Origin: Streptomyces rhizosphaerihabitans
GTDB taxonomy: Bacteria > Actinomycetota > Actinomycetes > Streptomycetales > Streptomycetaceae
NCBI RefSeq assembly: GCF_025399795.1
Contig: NZ_JAODTZ010000054.1
Location: 1-64,000 of the forward strand
Reading direction: 5' to 3'
Length of the DNA stretch: 64,000 bases
The position numbers and the translations under genes are program-made. The notes beneath the pieces are model-generated. The model ran no database searches, was not told the DNA's origin, and saw only the letters and a program-made list of their open reading frames with translations. Of this stretch, positions 51,201 through 53,654 are shown piece after piece. The first letter of the stretch is position 1; each line of letters starts with the position of its first letter.

Positions 51201-53535
51201 GTGCGTTCGAACCCAGCTGTGCGACCACCGAGTTGACGGTGCATTCGGACGGCCCGTAGAGGTTGAGGCAGGATGCCCCCTCCGCCGCCCGCAGCTGCTC
51301 CCACAGCCGCTCCGGGACGGCCTCGCCGCCCACCGCGACCAGTGCCGGGCGCCGCTGCGGGTCGCTCAACAGCCCGTGGGAGACGAGCACTTGGAGATAG
51401 GACGGGGTGGCTTCGATGTAGTCCAGTCCGCACCGCGCCGCGTAACCGACGAAGGCGTCGGGGTCGGTCCAGGTCGCGTGCTCCAGGACGTGCAGTTCGT
51501 GGCCCCCGAACAGGGCGAGCAACTGGTTCCAGGAGGCGTCGAAGGACACCGAGGTGGTCAGCGCCACCCGCAGCCGCTGCCGCGCCTTCAGCACCGGCGC
51601 GAAGTGCACCTGCCGGAGGTCGGCGAGCAGGTCGAGCAGGCCGCCGTGGGTCGGCAGCACGCCCTTGGGCCTGCCGGTGGAACCGGAGGTGTAGATGACG
51701 TACGCCGGGTGACCCGGGTCGACGGCCACCATCGGGTCGGCCGCCGGGCAATCCGCCACCAGGGCGGCCGTCTCAGGGGCGTCGAGCACCAGCCGGTCGA
51801 CAGGACCGCTGTCCGGCAGGCGGTCCCCGCTGCGGGAGTCGGTGACCACCAGCGTCGGCCGCGCGTCGTCGAGCAGGTACGCGATCCGGGCGGCCGGGTA
51901 CTCGGGGTCGACCGGAACGTACGCAGCGCCGGTCTTCAGCACCGCGAGGATCGCCACCACCAGCTCCGCCGAGCGCGGCAGCGCCACCGCCACCAGCCGC
52001 TCCGGCCCCGCACCCCGCGCGATCAGGGCGTGCGCCAGCCGGTTCGCCCGCGCGTCCAGTTCCGCGTATGTCAGCGAGACGTCGCCGCACACCAGCGCGA
52101 CCAGCTCCGGAGTCGCCCGGACGTGCTCCCGGAACAGCTCCGGCAGGCTCGCGGCCGGGGCCGGCGCCACCGGCCCGGCGCCGAGCACCGCCAGCTCGCG
52201 GCGCTCCTCGGCGGTGAGCAGTTCGATCCGCCCCACCGGCTCGTCCAGGTCGCAGTCCGCGACGGCGTCGAACAGGGCAAGCAGCCGCTGCTGGTGCGCG
52301 GCGAGGCCGTCGTCGCCGTACGCTTCCGGCGAGCCGTGCAGCCGGAGCAGCGGCGGGTTGCCGTCCCGGTAGTCGAAGACCCAGACGGCGAGGTCGGTGG
52401 TCGACCCGGACACGAAGTGGTGCACGGAGGCCGGGTGCCCGGCGAAGCTCGGCCTGGAGTTGAAGGCCATGATGTTGACGATCAGCGGGAACGCCGTCCC
52501 GATACTGCCGGGGGCGCCGAGGTCCCGCAGCAGGTCCTCGCTGCGGTAGCGCTCGTGCGCGACGGCCGTCTCGACCTCCCGCGCCGCCTGGGCGACGAGT
52601 TCGCGCCACGGCATGTCCGGCCGCACCGTCAGCCGCAGCGGCACCACGTTGGACGTCGTGCCCGGCACCGCCGTCAGGTCGCGGTCGGCGCCCCGACGGG
52701 CGGTGACGGGCAGGGCGAGCACCACGTCCTGGTTGCCGGTCAGCCGGTGGGCGTAGAGCGCCGTCGCCGCGACCACCAGCCGGGACCACCGGACGCCGGA
52801 ACGTCCGGCCGCCGCCCGCAGGGCGTCCGGGCGGCGCAGTTCCCGCTCGTCGGCCAGCCGGAGGGCGCGGTGCGGGTCGGTCGCGGAGGCGTCGGTGAGC
52901 CGGGTCGGGGCGGGCAGGTCGGCGAAGCGCTCGGTCCAGTAGGCGCGGTCGGCGGCGAAGTCGGTGGAGGCGCGGTAGGCGGCGTCGCTGTCGACCAGGT
53001 CCCGCAGCGAGCCGAACGGGCAGGGCGGCACGGCGCCGCCCTCGGCCAGTGCCGAGTACACCTCGCCGACCCGCTGCCGGAGCATGGAGCTGCTGATCGC
53101 ATCCAGCACCACGTGGTGGTAGTTCAGGTACCAGAGGTACTCCGTCGGCGACGCCTTGATCAGCGCGTGGCCGAACAGCGGGTCACGAGCGAGGTCCAGC
53201 GGGCGCAGCAGGTCCCGCTCCATCCATTCCACGGCCGCCGCCCGGGGGTCGGGCTCCCCGCTGAGGTCGAGGTGGGCCGGAGCCCAGTCCCAGCTCTCCC
53301 TGAGGACCTGGCGCGGGCCCTCGCCGTCGTCGACGAAGGTCACGTGCAGGGCGTCGACCTCGCCGACCACCCGGCGCAGCGCGGTCTCGAACAGCTCCCG
53401 GTCCACCGGCCCGTGGATCTCCAGGCACTCGCCGACGCGGTAGCCCGGGATCGGCGTCCGGGAACTCTGCTCGGCAAGCCAGATCTCGCGCTGGGCCGCT
53501 GTCAGCGGAAGGGAGTCGCCGTCGGGACGGGGCAT
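29437..53535 (-). CDS. Seven-module NRPS, Ahp-cyclodepsipeptide (cyanopeptolin-like) type
   Basis: An 8,032-aa single polypeptide with order C-A-T, C-A-T, C-A-T, C-A-T, C-A-T, C-A-nMT-T, C-A-T-TE. All seven condensation domains keep HHxxxD and all seven carrier domains keep the GGHSL serine. There is no epimerase. By-eye ten-residue codes (minus the invariant Lys) are DANEAGLVN, DFWNVGMVH (Thr), DADGGGYVD, DVQLAAHVI (Pro-like), DAWTVAAVC (Phe), DASTVAAVC (Tyr) and DLYWWGGTL (Val-like). The order acyl-X-Thr-X-Pro/Ahp-Phe-NMeTyr-Val is that of cyanopeptolin-type protease inhibitors. The TE would close an ester on Thr2. The ATG at 53535 has GGAGG nine bases upstream. The exporter gene precedes it and MbtH follows after 5 bp. 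Codes for modules 1 and 3 are unassigned. Confidence 0.93.
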   Translation of the reverse strand: MPRPDGDSLPLTAAQREIWLAEQSSRTPIPGYRVGECLEIHGPVDRELFETALRRVVGEVDALHVTFVDDGEGPRQVLRESWDWAPAHLDLSGEPDPRAAAVEWMERDLLRPLDLARDPLFGHALIKASPTEYLWYLNYHHVVLDAISSSMLRQRVGEVYSALAEGGAVPPCPFGSLRDLVDSDAAYRASTDFAADRAYWTERFADLPAPTRLTDASATDPHRALRLADERELRRPDALRAAAGRSGVRWSRLVVAATALYAHRLTGNQDVVLALPVTARRGADRDLTAVPGTTSNVVPLRLTVRPDMPWRELVAQAAREVETAVAHERYRSEDLLRDLGAPGSIGTAFPLIVNIMAFNSRPSFAGHPASVHHFVSGSTTDLAVWVFDYRDGNPPLLRLHGSPEAYGDDGLAAHQQRLLALFDAVADCDLDEPVGRIELLTAEERRELAVLGAGPVAPAPAASLPELFREHVRATPELVALVCGDVSLTYAELDARANRLAHALIARGAGPERLVAVALPRSAELVVAILAVLKTGAAYVPVDPEYPAARIAYLLDDARPTLVVTDSRSGDRLPDSGPVDRLVLDAPETAALVADCPAADPMVAVDPGHPAYVIYTSGSTGRPKGVLPTHGGLLDLLADLRQVHFAPVLKARQRLRVALTTSVSFDASWNQLLALFGGHELHVLEHATWTDPDAFVGYAARCGLDYIEATPSYLQVLVSHGLLSDPQRRPALVAVGGEAVPERLWEQLRAAEGASCLNLYGPSECTVNSVVAQLGSNARPVIGRPVTNARLYVLDSALRPLPTGAAGELYIAGAGLARGYLDRPGLTAGRFVADPFGPSGSRMYRTGDLVRWDEAGNLEFLGRTDDQVKIRGFRVELGEIEAVLAEHPQVSRAAVMVRTEGEPRLVAYAVPEPGATVTDTALRDHLRDRLPRQLVPAAYVLLDALPLTPNGKLDRRALPAPERASAAPGRAPRTATEHLLVGLFAEVLGVSEPGLDDSFFDLGGHSLLATRLVARARSILGVELRLGDLFDAPTVAELAAAVDVAGRARPALRRCERSEVVPLSFAQRRLWFLHRMEGPSATYNIPLALRLSGNLDQRALEAALADVVERHESLRTVFPVLDGVPCQRVLDPGAARPRLRVTEVGERDLPERLAEAARHGFELSEESPLRAELFRLGAEEHVLLLVVHHIAGDGWSTGPLLRDLTSAYAARAEGAKPEWSPLPVQYADYALWQRELLGDGADPGSLLNSQLAYWRDQLADLPEQVELPFDRPRPAAMSYRGAHLPVRIDAELHQGLRVLARDGGASLFMVLQAGLAALLGKLGAGTDVPVGTPIAGRTDEAADDLVGFFVNTLVLRTDLSGDPSFTELLGRVRADALAAYAHQDVPFEHLVEALNPARSLAHHPLFQTMLALQNAPLGTFDLPGLRVASDLVHTGTAKCDLTFILAEQPGEDGLSGVVEYSTDLFDEATVTGIVERWLRLLCAVVADPGRRIGQVDVLSAGELRALFPARTDRSEGSSESSLTALFERQVRANPAAVALTDGEVTLTYGELNARANRLAHALIDRGVGPEQRVALALPRSAEQVVAVLAVLKAGGGYLPVDPQYPAARIAYLLQDARPALLVTTSRTGDLPGADPVDRLLLDTADLDGLPDTDPEVSLDPGHPAYVIYTSGSTGNPKGVVVTHRNVVRLFGTTEKLFGFSAEDVWTLFHSYAFDFSVWELWGPLLHGGRLVVVDHETSRSPGRFLELLARERVTVLNQTPSAFYQLMQADAEAPETGRPLALRTVVFGGEALEHARLASWYERHPDDAPLLVNMYGITETTVHVTYAALDRSGGAVGGIGTAVPDLRTYVLDAHLRPVAPGVPGELYVAGPGLARGYLDRPGLTAGRFVADPFGPPGSRMYRSGDVVRRAADNSLHYVGRADQQVKVRGFRIELGEIEAALAEHPGVAQVAVLARQDRADDTRLVAYLVQAAGAVPSPADLRGHLRERLPEHMVPSAFVVLDTLPLTANGKLDHRALPAPDLAPTASPSLRPGGPPTRAPRTPQEQVLCELFAEVLGVASAGVEDGFFDLGGHSLLATRLAARIRATLGVEMPLRTLFEAPTPAGLAAALVAAGPAQTALARRERPEAIPLSFAQRRLWFLHQLEGAGANYHISLAWRLSGDLDRPALESAVADVVERHESLRTVFPAVDGVPYQQVLDVEASRPRLLVSRTTESELPDVMAEAKARRFDLAVDVPLRAGLFELAADEHVFQVVLHHIAGDGWSLGPLAQGLTAAYAARRRGEEPQWEELPVQYADYTLWQHELLGDAADGDSLFARQAAYWTRQLADLPEQLQLPGDRPRPAVASHRGGSVRAGLDAELHRGLRELARAHGTSLFMVLQAGLAVLLSKLGAGDDIPVGSPVAGRTDQAQDELVGYFVNTLVFRTDTSGDPTFAELLGRVRETALAGYAHQDLPFEYLVEALNPVRSLAHHPLFQVMLVLQNAPRADFAPSGLRVGDMPSTSTTAKLDLIFTMSERHAQDGSPEGIDGSVEYTGDLYDPATVETMIERWERLLRAVVADPQRRLSRFGLLTAEEHDELTALGTGPAAQAFTESLPELFRAQVRATPHAVALVGPEASLTYAELDARANRLAHALIARGAGPERLVAVALPRSAQLVVTILAVLKTGAAYVPVDPEYPAARIAYMLDDTRPVLVVTDTHTRGRLPDTGPAGWLVADDPETTALVVGCPSTDPAVAVDPGHPAYVIYTSGSTGRPKGVVATHGGLSNLFADQCPLVFRTGERVRMGLTTSVSFDASCDQMFALYAGHELHVLDEATWTDPDAYLEYAARAGLDTVGGTPSYLQVLVEHGLLDNPRWRPSLVGLGGETVPEQLWERLRAADGVFALNYYGPAECTVDSTFAPLESSPHQVIGRPLGGVRLHVLDAALQPVPAGVPGELYIAGAGLARGYLNRPGLTAGRFVADPFGPGGSRMYRTGDLVRWGSDGNLEFLGRIDDQVKLRGFRIELGEIEAALAEHPQVAQAAVTVRQDRAGDTRLAAYLVPATGAELRPEDLRAHLRERLPDYMVPAAFVALDVLPLNASGKLDRRALPEPEYAGSRAGRAPHTPQEHVLAGLFAEVLGLPQVGVDDDFFDLGGHSLLATRLVARVRAALGVELALRTLFQTPTVAGLAAGLGGADRARLALRRAERPVGAPPAEGWGTVPLSSAQRRLWFLRQLEGADSVYNMPLAWRLSGPLDLAALETALGDVVDRHETLRTVFPAVDGVPHQQVLATAEARPGLSVTPADETVLPELLAGAAARGFDLAAEPPLRAEVFEVSADEHVLLLVMHHIAGDGWSLGPLAADLATAYAARRQGEEPGWAPLPVQYADYTLWQQELLGDPADQDSLFARQQAYWTEQLANLPEQIRLPADRPRPATPSCSGGHLAIELDAELHAGLIRLGREHGASVYMVLQAALASLLDKLGAGTDIPVGSLIAGRTDEALDDLVGFFVNTLVLRTDTGGDPAFAELLGRVREGALAAYAHQDLPFEHVVEALNPSRSLARQPLFQVLLALQNVPRTEFALDGLAAEIVLVRTPTAMFDLGFHLLERGGTGGPAEGIVGRVEYSTDLFDPATVEALVARWLRLLASVVAEPDRPLSRIDVLTAEERHELLVVRNDTACPAPDAGLPALFEAQVRATPEAPAVVFEDTVLTYRELNRRANRLAHALIARGVGPEQVVALRLPRSTELVVAVLAVLKTGAAYLPVDPDYPAARIAYMLQDARPAVVLDDLAAVTPDGDLPEHDPAAAVDARHPAYVIYTSGSTGRPKAVVMPAAGLLNLLAWHHKAVGGEPGTRTAQFTAISFDVSVQEMLSALLYGKTLVVPTEEQRRSAELFARWLDRHGIEELFAPNLVVEALAEAAEEAGLELPDLRLVAQAGEAMRLGSAVRRFQTRRPGRELHNHYGPAETHVITAYPLPADPADCPLPVPIGRPIANCQAYVLDSALRPVAPGVLGELYLAGAGLARGYLNRPGLTATRFVANPYGPAGVLMYRTGDLVRWRGDGELEFAGRVDHQVKIRGFRVEPGEIEAELAAHPGVAQVAVLAREDRLVAYVVPPAGTGATAAALAAYLRDRVPDHLVPSAFVLLDALPLTPNGKLDRAALPAPEPGTTAGGRAPRTPQEQILCELFAEVLGVPRVGVDDGFFDLGGHSLLATRLVSRVRATLGVELELRSLFRAPTPAGLAAGLHDAGTARQALVPRPRRDPMPLSFAQRRLWFLQQFGAPSATYHMPLALRLSGDLDRAALSAALADVVARHETLRTVFPHTAGVPYQRVLDAGEAAVPLTVRAAGEAEVPALLREAAVRAFDLTSEVPLRAELFALAPDEHVLLLVMHHIVGDGWSMGPLARDLATAYTTRQGGGAPAWPPLPVTYGDYTLWQHEILGDEHDTDSVFARQVTYWTEALAGLPEQLQLPADRPRPATMSYGGDLLELRIDAELHAALVELARRSGATLFMVLQAALAALYTRLGAGTDIPIGSPIAGRTDEALDELVGFFINTLVLRTDTSGDPSFAELLGRVRETALSAYAHQDVPFEHLVEALNPSRSLSHHPLFQTGLVVQNAPGGDFELPGLQVSGVTVLTGTARLDLTFGFAEEHGPDGAPAGIGGAVEYSTDLFDRSTVEALVARWTRLLAAVAAAPDRPIGGIDLLSAEERRELLPAVQDGAAGGSLPELFAAQVTATPDAVALVCGDVEVTYRQLDARANRFAHALIARGVGPEQVVAVALPRSVESVVAVLGVLKAGAAYLPVDPGYPAARIAFMLDDARPAVVVDDPALVTEASGRPETDPDVVVDARHPAYVIYTSGSTGRPKGVMVSHTGVSGLVAAQVDRLGVAPGSRVLQFASPSFDASFWDLCGAVLTGAALVLAPSEAPLEALTDRRLDVTHVTLPPSALAALESSDLTATTLVVAGEACTPELVARWAPGRRMINAYGPTETTVCATMSDPLSPERGVPPIGRSVAGFRVYVLDERLRIVPPGVAGELYVAGPGLARGYLNRPGLTAGRFVACPFGAGERMYRTGDVVRRRTWGSPRPVGAPPSLPQTSSGGTPMAGGAGGELEYVGRADDQVKVRGFRIEPGEVEAALAEHPAVAQAAVLARDDRLIGYVAARPGTVVRPAELAAYLRGRLPDYLVPAVFVVLDMLPLTPSGKLDRAALPAPEPGTTVGGRAPRTPQEQILCELFAEVLGVPRVGVDDGFFDLGGHSLLATRLAARVRSVLGVEVALRALFQVPTVAGLAEALGGAGHARPALTTHERPEAVPLSFAQRRLWFLHRMDGTAATYHIPLALRLTGTLDHAALDEALADVVARHESLRTVFPEVDGVPCQLVLDPAEARPRARLTEVSEAELFEQLAEFARQPFDLEAEAPLRAELFVLAPDEHVLLLVMHHIAGDGWSTDPLARDLAEAYAARCEGRAPQWPVLPVQYADYTLWQRDLLGDAADPQSRFAEQLDYWKRQLSDLPELLQLPVDRPRPAVAGWRGDHVGLELSPELHAALVELARKSGASLFMVLQAALAALYTRLGAGTDIPIGSPIAGRTDEALDELVGFFVNTLVLRTDTSGDPSFAELLGRVRETALSAYAHQDVPFEHLVEALNPSRSLSHHPLFQTVLAVQNAPMGRFSLPGLDVATYAVATGTAKFDLGVSLVEQFGPDGSPAGIVGAVEYATDLFDRSTVAALAGRWTRLLEAVTADPDRSIGRIELLDADERHRLLEQGNATAREVAAVPVPQAFAAQVAATPDALALVCGDTELTYRQLNVRANRFAHALIARGVGPEQTVAVALPRSVESVVAVLGVLKAGAAYLPVDPAYPPARIAYMLDDARSALMVDDPALVTEVSAWPDTDPVVALDVRHPAYVIYTSGSTGRPKGVVVGHGGVASLVAAQIERFAIEPDSRVLQFASPSFDASVSEIYTALLRGAALVLPPTADPVAALADRDLAVTHVTVPPSVLAAVPEGSVQVPTLVVAGEACPPELVDRWAPGRRMINAYGPTETTVCATMSDPLSPGVGVPPIGRPIANTRVYVLDERLRPVPTGVAGELYVAGAGLARGYLNRPGLTAGRFVACLFGAGERMYRTGDLVRWRNDGELEYVGRADDQVKVRGFRIEPGEVEAALAEHPAVARAAVLAQDDRLVGYVVPHQGEGRDSGLEADHVGEWQDIYDALPITPEEAGFGQNFVGWNSSYDASPIPVEQMREWRDATVARILALRPRRVLEVGVGTGLLLSQIAPHCETYWATDFSATAVDALTAQVARQDDLAERVVLQTRPAHDTEGLPAGWFDTIVINSVVQYFPSADYLADVIGKLMRLLAPGGTLFVGDVRNLRLLRPLATAVQLHRTGADGDLAAVRRAVEQAVRVEKELLVDPDFFTVLREHGTDIGAVAVEVKRGRHHNELTRYRYDVTLHKAPVVPAAPGRTVELEWGHRLAGLAELRELLAQPPADVLRITGVPNRRVLREAALSRALQNGDGSLAELLERLHGPEESELPDPEDFRVIGLEFDRWVGVTWSATVADALDVVFAGPQAHHGSPAEPYRSARTAGTPLSSLTNCPTGSRGTGALIGELREWLRGRLPDYLIPSAFVALETLPLTASGKLDRRALPAPDLGPAGAGRAPRTPQEQLLAELFAEVLGLAQVGVEDSFFDLGGHSLLATRLASRVRATLGAELEVRTLFETPTVAGLAACLDGSGTARPALTARPRPMGAPPAEGWGKVPLSFAQRRLWFLHRMDGPSATYNMPLALSLTGELDRPALHAALADVIARHESLRTVFRETDGVPYQVVLSASQAHPELPVVELDESRLAGRLAQTARRGFDLAAEPPVRAELYALAPDRHVLLVVVHHIAADGWSMGPLSGDLAAAYTARCRGEEPQWSPLPVQYADYTCWQRDLLGDTADPDSLFARQLAYWKDELAGIPQQVQLPADRPRPPVASQLGSRVVVRLDPELHQALRDLAAARGASMFMVLQAGLAALLTRLGAGTDIPVGSPIAGRTDQALDDLVGFFVNTLVLRTDTSGDPGFAELLGRVRQKALAAYDHQDVPFEYLVEVVNPARSLSHHPLFQIMLALQNAPVGEFALPGLSTGHLEASTGTSRVDLTFSLAEQFRPDGDPDGLVGAVEYATDLFDPATVELLFERWARLLRAAVADPGRPISRIDIMSGEERRRLLSRSTGAAVELPEAALPELFARQVRATPDAVAVVAGATELTYRELDQRSNRLARALIRQGVRPETPVAVLLDRSADLVVALLAIVKAGGAYAPLDSRFPQSRIDLILREAGAALVLTEDVLTASIEGEPDASGIEVRCDQRQLAYVMYTSGSTGRPKGVAVTHRDVVGLALTPEYHGGGHERVLMHSPTAFDLSTYELWVPLLNGGRVVVAPPERLDLDLLQHTISTHGVTGLWLTAGLFRLVAEERPALLAGVREVWTGGDVVSPAAVARVLEVCPGIEVVNGYGPTEATTLATRHPVHSLPEHAATVPIGGPMANMRAYVLDDRLRPVPTGLVGELYLAGTGVARGYLGRPGLTAERFTADPYGPPGSRMYRTGDLAWWPAEGTLEFAGRTDHQVKLRGLRIEPGEIEAILASCPGVAQAAVVAREDRPGDKRLVAYLVPAPEGAPEARELSGRLRRDLPDYMVPSAFVTLDTLPLTANGKLDRAALPAPEYGVQGTGRGPRTPREQLLCGLFAEVLGREQVHIDDNFFDLGGHSLLAARLASRVRETLGLELGLRMLFEAPTVAGLTERLVMDDPADALDVVLPLRSTGTGTPLFCIHPGGGISWSYSGLLNHIGPQHPVYAIQARGLGRPEPLPTSFEEMAADYADQIRKIQPEGPYLLLGWSAGGLIAHAIACELQARGERTALLAILDAYPVKDVQFEEMPVPTERDVLVGVLDVDPDELGDRELTYAEVAEVLNRRGSALQGLTEQQIEVIVHIMINNARLAVDFVPAGFDGDLLLFNSTIDRDGDDAGPATWRPYIAGRIESHEITTRHNRMTEAGSLAQIGPILAARLAEVAGDTPTHHQED
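30245..33343 (-). other. NRPS module 7: C-A(Val-like)-T
   Basis: Residues 6731-7764. The pocket D-L-Y-W-W-G-G-T-L resembles the valine code DAYWWGGTF at seven of nine positions. The C domain has HHIAADG. This would be the C-terminal residue esterified to Thr2; Ile is an alternative. Confidence 0.78.
33344..33377. repeat. Palindromic G/C element in NRPS linker, copy 1
   Basis: A 34-bp stretch with core CCCCCAGCCTTCGGCCGGGGG followed by TGCCCCCA. It is inserted in frame in the linker before the module 7 C domain, coding on the minus strand for MGAPPAEGWGK. Other modules without it read straight through as ERPEAVPLSFAQ-like linkers. Confidence 0.7.
33344..37675 (-). other. NRPS module 6: C-A(Tyr)-N-methyltransferase-T
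   Basis: Residues 5287-6731. The pocket D-A-S-T-V-A-A-V-C fits tyrosine. An N-methyltransferase is inserted between adenylation motifs A8 and A9 (about 33800-35015) with the SAM-binding VLEVGVGTG and the entry motif VGEWQDIYD. It gives N-methyl-Tyr, the residue next to last in cyanopeptolins. Confidence 0.87.
37676..40820 (-). other. NRPS module 5: C-A(Phe)-T
   Basis: Residues 4239-5287. The pocket D-A-W-T-V-A-A-V-C matches the phenylalanine code. The adenylation domain carries a roughly 28-residue Gly/Pro/Ser-rich insertion between core motifs A7 and A8, encoded by a palindromic element at 38276-38367. About 250 bp of its C domain is nearly identical to module 6. Confidence 0.83.
38276..38367. 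repeat. Palindromic G/C element in NRPS adenylation domain, copy 2 (compound)
   Basis: About 92 bp containing several CCCCCAG/CTGGGGG and GGGGGTCCCCCC inverted repeats, probably two elements joined. It adds about 28 residues rich in Gly, Pro and Ser between adenylation motifs A7 and A8 of module 5, at a surface loop that is only four residues long in module 6. Confidence 0.7.
40821..43945 (-). other. NRPS module 4: C-A(Pro-like)-T
   Basis: Residues 3197-4239. The pocket D-V-Q-L-A-A-H-V-I differs from the classical proline code DVQLIAHVV at two positions. This is the position where cyanopeptolins carry Ahp. Incorporation of Pro and later oxidation by the operon P450 is the simplest reading. 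A palindromic element of 35 bp lies in frame at its start (43946-43980). Confidence 0.8.
43946..43980. repeat. Palindromic G/C element in NRPS linker, copy 3
   Basis: Nearly identical to the copy at 33344-33377 (one or two differences). In frame before the module 4 C domain, coding on the minus strand for VGAPPAEGWGT. Confidence 0.7.
43946..47154 (-). other. NRPS module 3: C-A(unassigned, polar)-T
   Basis: Residues 2128-3197. The pocket D-A-D-G-G-G-Y-V-D has three acidic residues, which suits a polar or basic side chain (Gln, Arg, Lys, citrulline-like). In Ahp-cyclodepsipeptides the residue between Thr and Ahp occupies the protease P1 pocket, so this adenylation domain should decide trypsin-like versus chymotrypsin/elastase-like inhibition. 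Confidence 0.7.
47155..50360 (-). other. NRPS module 2: C-A(Thr)-T
   Basis: Residues 1059-2127. The pocket D-F-W-N-V-G-M-V-H is the well-known threonine code. In cyanopeptolin-type products this Thr hydroxyl accepts the C-terminal carboxylate to form the 19-membered ring. A G/C-rich palindromic element is inserted in frame in the linker before the carrier domain (47427-47460). Confidence 0.88.
47427..47460. repeat. Palindromic G/C element in NRPS linker, copy 4
   Basis: Same family, here with GGCCGGAGGCTGGGGGA and GGGGGTCCCCCC. In frame in the adenylation-carrier linker of module 2, coding on the minus strand for SLRPGGPPT. Confidence 0.6.
50361..53535 (-). other. NRPS module 1: starter-type C, A (unassigned), T
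   Basis: Residues 1-1058. The C domain differs from the other six: it opens LPLTAAQREIWLAEQ, resembling EntF-type and other acyl- or aryl-accepting condensation domains, and has HHVVLDA in place of HHIAGDG. It should join an external acyl donor to residue 1. The adenylation pocket reads D-A-N-E-A-G-L-V-N, similar in shape to the polar DAxDxGxVDK group (Gln, Lys, Orn-like), but I cannot name the substrate. Confidence 0.75.
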
Positions 53536-53654
53536 GGGGGGATACCTCCGGGAGTGGGACAGACGTGGGGGGAGGGTGGGGGGGGAGGGCGCGCCAGGGA
53601 GCACCGGCCGCGGTGACGTCACGTGGCGGGCGGCCGGTGGTACGGCTGGTGGGG

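Noticed and set aside
29437..53535. Search for epimerisation or dual C/E domains in the NRPS
   Set aside because: Every carrier domain is followed directly by a C domain (PLSFAQRRLWF-type start) or the TE. No E-domain motifs and no dual-type N-terminal HHxxxxxGD motif were seen.
33535..53616. A plus-strand open frame of about 6,700 codons lying antisense to the NRPS
   Set aside because: It mirrors the NRPS in the complementary frame, is rich in Arg/Gly/His/Gln, repeats with the module periodicity and has no domains. It is a shadow of the high-GC NRPS gene.
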